Shown: positions 6,125 through 10,733 of the stretch, piece by piece
Numbering within the stretch: position 1 is the stretch's first letter
Layout of the letters: each line of letters begins with the position of its first letter
Assembly: GCA_947388575.1 (NCBI GenBank)
Contig: CANDSI010000020.1
Coordinates: forward strand, 1-10,733
Length of the DNA: 10,733 nt
From: an uncultured Mycoplasma sp.
GTDB lineage: Bacteria; Bacillota_I; Bacilli_A; RF39; UBA660
Direction: 5' to 3'
Program-made: the position numbers and the translations under genes
Notes under the pieces: model-generated
What the model was told of the DNA's origin: nothing
Database searches by the model: none
What the model saw: the letters and a program-made list of their open reading frames with translations, nothing else

Positions 6125-6153
6125 ATTATAATAAATAAAATGTAAACATTCAA
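6125..6153 (-). promoter_or_regulatory. Promoter of the nuclease-helicase gene
   Basis: Read leftward, TTGAAT (6153-6148) and TATAAT (6130-6125) are separated by exactly 17 bases. Transcription should start near 6118, giving a leader of about 58 bases that begins just before the hairpin at 6112-6076. Confidence 0.7.
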
Positions 6154-6275
6154 TAGAAGTTTTTACATTAGACTATTACTTGATAGAATAATAAAGTGTT
6201 TTTTAGATAGAGGATAATACTTTCAAAAAGTTTTTGCTTATAAAGGTTTTATGAAAAACAAAGATAAGTAATAGA

Positions 6276-6307
6276 AAAAGTGAGAAACCTCAAAGTTATT
6301 CACTTTT
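6276..6307 (-). terminator. Probable terminator of the FAD-Rieske gene
   Basis: Read leftward, AAAAGTGA (6307-6300) pairs perfectly with TCACTTTT (6283-6276), with AAC/GTT able to pair inside the loop. The right arm ends in T-rich sequence. The stem includes the TAA stop of the oxidoreductase gene at 6298-6296. The U-tract is short and mostly within the stem, so strength is uncertain. Confidence 0.5.
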
Positions 6308-7732
6308 AAATTTAATATCAAAATTACTAGGACCTTCAAGTAAATTACCATCAATATCAAACCTAGAACCGTGGCAGTAGCAATCCCAAGTTTGTTCTAC
6401 TTCATTTAAAGTAATACCACATTTCATATGAGGACATTTGTTTAATACAATATGTTCTATTCCGTTTTTATCTTTATATATGGCCACATTTTTACCATCT
6501 TTTTTAGTGTAGATAACTTTAGAATTATTAACATTATTTTTAGTATTTTTAATTATTGCTTTCATACTCCTTCCAACATCAATCGGAAAACTAATAACCT
6601 TACCAATATTAAGAATTCTACGAGGAGAAAATAAATCAATATAAGGGTTAGTATTATTTAAGATAATATCAGCAAGTATTTTTCCTGCTAAAGAACCATT
6701 AGTAATACCCCAAGTATTATAACCACTAGCAATAAATAAATTTTCATTTTTCTTAAGTCTTCCAATAAAAGGCATACTATCATTAGTAATAATATCTTTA
6801 TTAGTCCATATATAATCAAAAGGTCCTTTAGTATTTAGAATATCAAAATTATGTTTAACATCCTTAATATTACAAGATTTAAAAGATTGATATAAATATA
6901 TTAAATATTTATTTTGATAAGTTCTAAGAGATATACAAGGTTTATCCAAGTTTATAGCATTAAAATTATTTTTAAAGTTGCCTTTTTTAACACCGATATA
7001 AGATGTTTCAATTGATGATTTTAAAGGCATAAGAAAAGGAATAACAAAGTAAGGATAATGAGTAGCAATAACTACATATTTAGCTTTTACTACATAGTCA
7101 TTAATTAAACATTCATAATAGTCATTTACTTTATTAATACTAACAAGTTTAGAATGTTCATAAATATTATTTTTAAATTTATCTTTTAAAGCATTAATAT
7201 ATTTTAAAGGATGAAATGTATAAGTATTATTTACTCTTAGTGCTTCTAACATTTTCTCATCAAAAGGAACATCTGTTACCTTTTCTACATTAACACCATT
7301 ATTTTTTAAAAACATAAATTCATCATTTAATTTTTTAAAGTTTCTATTTTCATTAACAAAAAGGTAAGACGGACTTAATTCTAAATCACAAGAAATATTT
7401 TCTTTGTTTATAATATCTCCAAGTAATTTCACAGCATCTCTTTGACTTTTCAGATATAAAGAAGCAGTTTCTTCGTTAATAAAAGTTCTAATATTTTGAT
7501 ATTGTTTTTCCTGTAAATAGGTGATTTTTGCAGTACTTTTACTAGTTACACCATGGCCACAAACATTACTTTCTACTAAAATTGTTTTAAGTTTCGATTT
7601 ATTTAGATGATATAAAAGAGACATTCCAGTTATACCGCCACCAACAATTAAAACATCAATATTCATATTTTTATTTATAGAAGCACAATTATTATTATCA
7701 ATATTATTTTTCCAAAAACTATAATTTTTCAT
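6296..7732 (-). CDS. FAD-dependent oxidoreductase with C-terminal Rieske [2Fe-2S] domain (YhfW-like)
   Basis: From the ATG at 7732 this is 478 residues. The N-terminal part is a DAO-type (glycine oxidase/DadA-like) FAD enzyme: after IDVLIV comes GGGITG at 31-36 and an acidic LVES that closes the dinucleotide site. Near the C-terminal end of the FAD part, a stretch with SGYNTWGITNGSLAG is typical of the family. The last 65 residues form a Rieske domain with cluster ligands C433-x-H435 and C451-x2-H454, 15 residues apart. The organisation matches B. subtilis YhfW; the substrate is unknown. The frame extends 15 codons upstream to TTG at 7777, giving a hydrophobic N-terminus, but I prefer ATG 7732 because family members begin shortly before a SxW motif, here SFW. 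No ribosome site is clear for either start. Confidence 0.8.
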   Translation of the reverse strand: MKNYSFWKNNIDNNNCASINKNMNIDVLIVGGGITGMSLLYHLNKSKLKTILVESNVCGHGVTSKSTAKITYLQEKQYQNIRTFINEETASLYLKSQRDAVKLLGDIINKENISCDLELSPSYLFVNENRNFKKLNDEFMFLKNNGVNVEKVTDVPFDEKMLEALRVNNTYTFHPLKYINALKDKFKNNIYEHSKLVSINKVNDYYECLINDYVVKAKYVVIATHYPYFVIPFLMPLKSSIETSYIGVKKGNFKNNFNAINLDKPCISLRTYQNKYLIYLYQSFKSCNIKDVKHNFDILNTKGPFDYIWTNKDIITNDSMPFIGRLKKNENLFIASGYNTWGITNGSLAGKILADIILNNTNPYIDLFSPRRILNIGKVISFPIDVGRSMKAIIKNTKNNVNNSKVIYTKKDGKNVAIYKDKNGIEHIVLNKCPHMKCGITLNEVEQTWDCYCHGSRFDIDGNLLEGPSNFDIKFKSE

Positions 7733-7782
7733 AAGCATCACTACTAATATGAGTAAAATAAGTGAATTTATGTACAAATAGC

Positions 7783-7811
7783 TTGATTTTTAAATGAATA
7801 TTTGGTATTCT
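7783..7811 (+). promoter_or_regulatory. Promoter of the tRNA-His gene
   Basis: TTGATT (7783-7788) and TATTCT (7806-7811) are 17 bases apart. Transcription should start near 7818, 13 bases before the tRNA. The same interval must hold the leftward promoter of the FAD-Rieske gene, for which I see no convincing hexamers. Confidence 0.6.
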
Positions 7812-7830
7812 AAATATGTTTAAAAGACAC

Positions 7831-7907
7831 GCCGGAATTGGTGAAGCGGTTAACACGGCAGATTGTGGCTCTGTTACGCATGGGTTCGAATCCCATATTT
7901 CGGCCCA
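7831..7907 (+). tRNA. tRNA-His (anticodon GTG)
   Basis: A complete 77-base cloverleaf. The acceptor stem includes the extra 5' G (G-1, 7831) opposite discriminator C73, the identity mark of tRNA-His. The anticodon stem GCAGA/TCTGT encloses loop TTGTGGC with anticodon GTG. The T arm is ATGGG-TTCGAAT-CCCAT, and CCA is encoded at 7905-7907. The D arm contains GGTT with a 3-base stem. One G-U pair occurs in the acceptor stem. It resembles Bacillus tRNA-His in the GGTGAAGCGGTTAAC region. It lies between a promoter and a terminator and upstream of the acetyltransferase gene. Confidence 0.97.
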
Positions 7908-7920
7908 CTTAAGGTAATAC

Positions 7921-7945
7921 ATCTCACAAATTCGTGGGATTTTTT
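7921..7945 (+). terminator. Terminator after tRNA-His
   Basis: ATCTCAC (7921-7927) pairs with GTGGGAT (7934-7940), one G-U, around AAATTC, followed by a T-tract to 7945. No separate promoter is evident before the acetyltransferase gene, so partial read-through probably expresses the downstream genes. Confidence 0.75.
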
Positions 7946-7968
7946 CATAAATAAAAAGGAGTAATATA

Positions 7969-8463
7969 ATGGATAAAGTAATTTTAACTAATTTAGTATT
8001 AGTGGTATTTGATAAGAATAAAGAAGAGCATCTTATATTTTTAAAATCTATCATAAAAGATAAAACAATTTTAGCTAAATTTCAAGGCCTAACTAATAAT
8101 TTATTACATAATCATGGAGATGAATTTTTTAATAGAAGTTTTCTAGTTTCAACTAAAGATAATAAATTAATAGGATTTATCAATGTTGGTGATTTTAATA
8201 CTAAAGAGAAATGCATTTATTTAAGATATGCAGTCGATATAAATGTAAGAGGCCTTGGATATGGTAAACAATTATTAAGTGAGATTACTGATTATATATT
8301 TTATAATTATCCAGAAGTAGAAACTATTAGACTAAAAATAGCTAGTGATAACAAAGCAAGTTTAGGCACTGCAAATGCTTGTGGATACAAATGGTATATA
8401 GATGACTTTTATTTTGCTTATAACCCTAATTTAAGCGAAGACTACAAGCCAATTTTTAGATAA
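7969..8463 (+). CDS. GNAT-family N-acetyltransferase
   Basis: The 164-residue protein has the acetyl-CoA binding motif A of the GNAT fold: a strand (YLRYAVDI) followed by NVRGLGYGKQLL, with the pyrophosphate-binding RGLGYG at 94-99. The later IASDNKASLGTANACGYKW (124-142) is the usual motif B, in which an asparagine follows the last core strand and a glycine-aromatic pair ends the helix. It transfers an acetyl group from acetyl-CoA to an amine; the acceptor cannot be read. The ATG has an excellent ribosome site, AAGGAG at 7956-7961, 7 bases upstream. It follows the tRNA-His terminator and precedes the LigD-like gene by 50 bases. Confidence 0.85.
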   Translation: MDKVILTNLVLVVFDKNKEEHLIFLKSIIKDKTILAKFQGLTNNLLHNHGDEFFNRSFLVSTKDNKLIGFINVGDFNTKEKCIYLRYAVDINVRGLGYGKQLLSEITDYIFYNYPEVETIRLKIASDNKASLGTANACGYKWYIDDFYFAYNPNLSEDYKPIFR

Positions 8464-8475
8464 AATAATAAATTT

Positions 8476-8512
8476 AAAAAAAGTCTCCAAACTAAATATA
8501 AGGAGATTTTTT
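8476..8512 (+). terminator. Terminator-like hairpin that contains the ribosome site of the LigD-like gene
   Basis: TCTCC (8484-8488) pairs with GGAGA (8502-8506), extended by an A-run (8476-8482, one bulged G) against TTTTTT (8507-8512). It has the form of a terminator for the acetyltransferase gene. The AAGGAG at 8500-8505, 8 bases before the ATG at 8514, is the ribosome site of the next gene and lies in the right arm. Read-through transcripts would carry a hidden ribosome site. Confidence 0.65.
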
Positions 8513-8513
8513 A

Positions 8514-9905
8514 ATGAATAAACTTAGTAAATACAATAATAAAAGGAATTTTAATAAAACTAGTGAACCAAAAGGTAATAAAACCAAAAAGCATAAGAAA
8601 TTAATATTTTGTGTTCAACATCATTTAGCCAGAAAAGACCATTATGATTTTAGGTTAGAACTAAATGGAGTATTACTTAGTTGGGCAGCACCAAAAGGCC
8701 CGAGTTATAACCCTAAAGAAAAAAGATTAGCGGTCCACACCGAAGACCATCCCTATGATTATCGAAATTTTGAAGGAGTAATACCAAAAGGTGAATATGG
8801 TGGTGGAGTTGTTCAGTTATGGGATAAAGGTGAATGGATACCAGTTGAAAATCCAAATGAAACATATAAAAAAGGTTATTTAAAATTTATATTAAAAGGA
8901 AATAGATTAAAAGGAGCTTGGACCTTAATTCATTTTAAAGAGAATAATTGGCTATTAATAAAAGAGAAAGATAATATAAAAGGGTTTAAAGACATTAATA
9001 AATATAAAACAAGTATAAAAACAGGAAGAACTATAGAAGAGATTGAAAAAAATATTAAAATAAATAAAAAGGATAAAAAAGAAGAAATAAATATCACTCA
9101 TCCTGAAAAAATAATTTACAAAAATCCTAAGATAACAAAAGGTGAAGTAATAAAATATTATGAACTAGTAGCAAGTAGAATGTTGCCATTTATTAAAAAT
9201 AGAATATTAAGTACTAAAAGATGCCCTGAAGGTATAGATGGTAATATATTTTTTAAAAAACATTTAGAACCAAATAGAGATGGTATAAAAATGATTAAAT
9301 TACCAAGCGCTAAAGATAAAAAGGATGATTACTATTATATTGTAAATGAAAAAGGTTTATTAAATGAAGCTAATATGAATAGTATTGAATTTCATGTATG
9401 GGGAAGTAATATTAAAAAAATAGAAAGTCCTGATATAATGGTATTTGATTTAGACCCTGATGAATTATTAAATATAGATATAGTGAGAGGTGGTGTTAAA
9501 GATTTAAAAAAGATATTAGATGAATTAAAGTTAAAATCATATTTAAAAACTAGTGGTGGTAAAGGCTATCATATCGTAGTACCTATAAAAACGAAAATAA
9601 GTTGGGAAGAATTTAGGGGTATTGCTAAAAATATAGCTAAGCTTATGGAAAATAAATGGCCAGATAAATATACAAGTAATATGAGAAAGGAAAAAAGAAA
9701 AGGCAAAATATTTATAGATTGGGCCCGTAATACCAAAGGAGCTACGAGTATCGCTCCATATTCATTAAGAGCAAGAAAAAATGCTCCTATATCCATACCT
9801 ATAAAATGGAGTGAATTAGATAAAATAAAGCCTAACGATATAACTATCAAAGAAGCAGTTAAAAGATTAAAAAGAAAAGATCCTTGGGAAGATTTCTTTA
9901 CATAA
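8514..9905 (+). CDS. ligD: LigD-type end-joining protein: phosphoesterase + primase-polymerase, no ligase
   Basis: The 463-residue protein holds two of the three domains of bacterial LigD, the non-homologous end-joining enzyme that acts with Ku. Residues 30-150 are the 3'-phosphoesterase domain, with all expected active-site positions: H37, H43, D45, R47, H79 and Y83, in the HYDFRLE and EDHPYDY contexts. A lysine-rich linker (about 155-195) leads to an archaeo-eukaryotic primase-type polymerase domain: metal ligands D312 and D314 in FDLDP, SGGKGYH at 347-353, third acidic residue D402 in IDWARN. It trims and fills DNA ends. The ATP-dependent ligase domain is absent, and no ligase or Ku gene is in the window. 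Both domains look intact. The basic N-terminus (lysines in residues 1-29) may bind DNA. Its ribosome site sits in a terminator-like hairpin. Confidence 0.92.
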   Translation: MNKLSKYNNKRNFNKTSEPKGNKTKKHKKLIFCVQHHLARKDHYDFRLELNGVLLSWAAPKGPSYNPKEKRLAVHTEDHPYDYRNFEGVIPKGEYGGGVVQLWDKGEWIPVENPNETYKKGYLKFILKGNRLKGAWTLIHFKENNWLLIKEKDNIKGFKDINKYKTSIKTGRTIEEIEKNIKINKKDKKEEINITHPEKIIYKNPKITKGEVIKYYELVASRMLPFIKNRILSTKRCPEGIDGNIFFKKHLEPNRDGIKMIKLPSAKDKKDDYYYIVNEKGLLNEANMNSIEFHVWGSNIKKIESPDIMVFDLDPDELLNIDIVRGGVKDLKKILDELKLKSYLKTSGGKGYHIVVPIKTKISWEEFRGIAKNIAKLMENKWPDKYTSNMRKEKRKGKIFIDWARNTKGATSIAPYSLRARKNAPISIPIKWSELDKIKPNDITIKEAVKRLKRKDPWEDFFT

Positions 9906-9919
9906 ATATATTAATTTAA

Positions 9920-9948
9920 TTGAAAACATCATAAAAATCTTTTATAAT
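9920..9948 (+). promoter_or_regulatory. Promoter of the SipW-like gene
   Basis: TTGAAA (9920-9925) and TATAAT (9943-9948) lie exactly 17 bases apart. CTTTTAT (9939-9945) and ATAAAAG (9952-9958) could also pair, overlapping the -10 and the start of the ribosome site. No terminator of the LigD-like gene is visible before it. Confidence 0.7.
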
Positions 9949-9970
9949 TAAATAAAAGGGTAGTGATACT

Positions 9971-10513
9971 ATGAAAAAAATAGGTATAGCATTTCTTAAA
10001 ATATTATTAGGATTAATAGAAACAATTTTAATTCTTGTAATAGTAATAAACATATTATTAATTTTATCTGATAAAGTTTTAGAAAAACCATATCCTTCAA
10101 TCATGGATTACACATATCTAACAATAAATAAAAATAATGAATTCTTAGGTCTCAAGAAAGATGATTTACTTATTCTTGATATCAGAAAAACATTTACTAA
10201 TAAAGACATAGTATATTATAGAGATGAAGATAAATATAAACTTGGAAAAGTACAGGAAATAATTGTAGAGAATGTTTTAGTTAAAAATGGTGAAATAGAA
10301 GAAAATACTACTAAAGGTTTAGTGGAAGGGACACTAATTTTAACCATAAATAAGGTAGGAAAATTAGTAGATATCGTATTTCAACCAATGAGTTTATTAG
10401 TATCAATAATAATTTTAACTATTGTTAGCATTATTCAAACCTTTATAAGTAAAAAAACAAAGCAGGGAAAAGAACAAAAGCCTGATTTCAAAAAAATGAA
10501 ACGTTACAACTAA
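9971..10513 (+). CDS. SipW-like (S26) membrane protein, probably catalytically inactive
   Basis: The 180-residue protein has a hydrophobic helix at about 6-33, an outside domain, and a second helix at about 139-160 before a basic tail. The outside domain has the skeleton of S26B signal peptidases: LKKDDLLIL (61-69), then NKDIVYY (77-83), then GLVEGTLILTINKVGKLVDIV (116-136), which matches the VxGKVxFxIPxLGYL-like end of SipW, followed by the C-terminal helix. The catalytic serine context SGSMEP is missing: the region reads YPSIMDYTY (41-49). The histidine of the usual HRV site is replaced, KLGKV at 90-94. I therefore infer a non-peptidase relative, perhaps a chaperone or regulator in secretion. 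Expression is from its own promoter with AAAGGG as ribosome site, and secG follows. Confidence 0.5.
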   Translation: MKKIGIAFLKILLGLIETILILVIVINILLILSDKVLEKPYPSIMDYTYLTINKNNEFLGLKKDDLLILDIRKTFTNKDIVYYRDEDKYKLGKVQEIIVENVLVKNGEIEENTTKGLVEGTLILTINKVGKLVDIVFQPMSLLVSIIILTIVSIIQTFISKKTKQGKEQKPDFKKMKRYN

Positions 10514-10537
10514 ATAATAAATTAGTTGTACTTTTTA
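10505..10537 (+). terminator. Terminator of the SipW-like gene
   Basis: TACAACTAA (10505-10513) pairs perfectly with TTAGTTGTA (10522-10530) around an 8-base loop and is followed by CTTTTTA. The left arm includes the stop codon TAA. The right arm overlaps the -35 of the secG promoter. Confidence 0.75.
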
Positions 10538-10555
10538 TTAGTTTTATGTTATAAT
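10526..10555 (+). promoter_or_regulatory. Promoter of secG
   Basis: TTGTAC (10526-10531) and TATAAT (10550-10555) are separated by 18 bases, with TG at 10547-10548 making an extended -10. The -35 is shared with the terminator stem of the preceding gene. Confidence 0.7.
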
Positions 10556-10583
10556 CTTACTTGTAAAAAAGGAATGATTATAA

Positions 10584-10733
10584 ATGTTAGAAACAATTTT
10601 ATTAATAGTATCAATACTAATTATCGCTGTAGTACTATTGCAAGGAAGTAAAGCTAGCGATGGAAGTCAAATATTAAGTGGTGGTAATGATGCATTATTT
10701 CAAAATATGAAAGAAAGAGGATTTGAACTTTTC
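10584..10733 (+). CDS. secG: Preprotein translocase subunit SecG, 5' part (cut by window edge)
   Basis: Fifty codons are visible, running off the right edge; the full protein is normally 70-80 residues. A first membrane helix (LETILLIVSILIIAVVLLQ, residues 2-20) ends in the LLQ that is typical of SecG. It is followed by a small glycine/serine-rich cytoplasmic loop (GSKASDG, LSGGND) and then LFQNMKERGFE, the conserved L/F...K-RG stretch before the second helix. SecG sits beside SecYE and aids protein export. AAGGA (10569-10573) lies 10 bases upstream of the ATG. In many Firmicutes secG is followed by rnr and smpB, which would lie beyond the window. Confidence 0.88.
   Translation, partial: MLETILLIVSILIIAVVLLQGSKASDGSQILSGGNDALFQNMKERGFELF

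Noticed and set aside
6154..6275. Possible small gene or RNA between the nuclease-helicase promoter and the FAD-Rieske terminator
   Set aside because: No open frame with a ribosome site and no hairpin with a U-tract; it seems to be plain AT-rich spacer.
7775..7777. TTG as start of the FAD-Rieske protein
   Set aside because: No ribosome site, and the extra residues do not fit the family; ATG 7732 is preferred, though not proven.
7719..8054. Leftward open frame of 111 codons
   Set aside because: It runs through the tRNA-His gene, its promoter and terminator, and overlaps two well-supported genes; it is a chance frame.
9569..9850. Leftward open frame of 93 codons inside the LigD-like gene
   Set aside because: It is antisense to the polymerase motifs and its hydrophobic composition is the usual artefact of AT-rich coding DNA.

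Overview
The window is very AT-rich (about 30% GC by eye) with short spacers, TTGAxx/TATAAT-type promoters, A-rich purine ribosome sites and U-tract terminators. Its genes include a desulfoferrodoxin, a SipW-type membrane protein and secG. This suggests a low-GC Bacillota (Firmicutes) genome, probably an anaerobic, possibly uncultured, Bacilli or Clostridia lineage. Every visible stop codon is TAA or TAG, but tryptophan is always TGG and there is no sign of TGA recoding.

Left part (1-3580): the tail of an unidentified gene is followed by about 480 bases with no gene longer than 17 codons. That stretch has its own strong promoter and several hairpins, ending in an inverted repeat that covers the ribosome site of the next gene. 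It could be a structured leader or an independent RNA. A two-gene operon follows: desulfoferrodoxin (superoxide reductase) and a divergent peptide deformylase. After a terminator and an extended -10 promoter comes a second pair of overlapping genes, a stand-alone ClpB-D1-like AAA+ ATPase and a DapB/2,4-diaminopentanoate-dehydrogenase-like oxidoreductase, closed by a terminator.

Centre (3581-6153): a leader with two inverted repeats and an extended -10 precedes a small CRISPR array of eight repeats and seven spacers, with no cas gene in the window. The 30-base repeat and the 36-37-base leader-side spacers look like subtype I-B. The first two spacers are identical. The distal repeats decay, and the last one runs into the stop codon of a convergent gene for a 619-residue PD-(D/E)XK nuclease fused to a DUF2075 (Schlafen-like/SF1) helicase. 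The apparent terminator of the array lies antisense inside the last codons of that gene. The nuclease-helicase has its own promoter and a terminator-like hairpin in its 5' leader. Array and helicase together look like a compact nucleic-acid defence locus.

Right part (6276-10733): a leftward FAD oxidoreductase with a C-terminal Rieske domain diverges from a tRNA-His gene. Downstream of the tRNA are a GNAT acetyltransferase and a LigD-type protein made only of phosphoesterase and primase-polymerase domains, with no ligase domain. Its ribosome site lies inside a terminator-like hairpin. The last genes are a SipW-like membrane protein that appears to lack its catalytic serine and histidine, and the start of secG, cut by the window edge.

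The most interesting parts are the CRISPR/nuclease-helicase locus and its unusual transcript layout, the structured region before the superoxide reductase, the split LigD, and the apparently inactive S26-like protein. All functional assignments come from reading motifs; no database search was possible.
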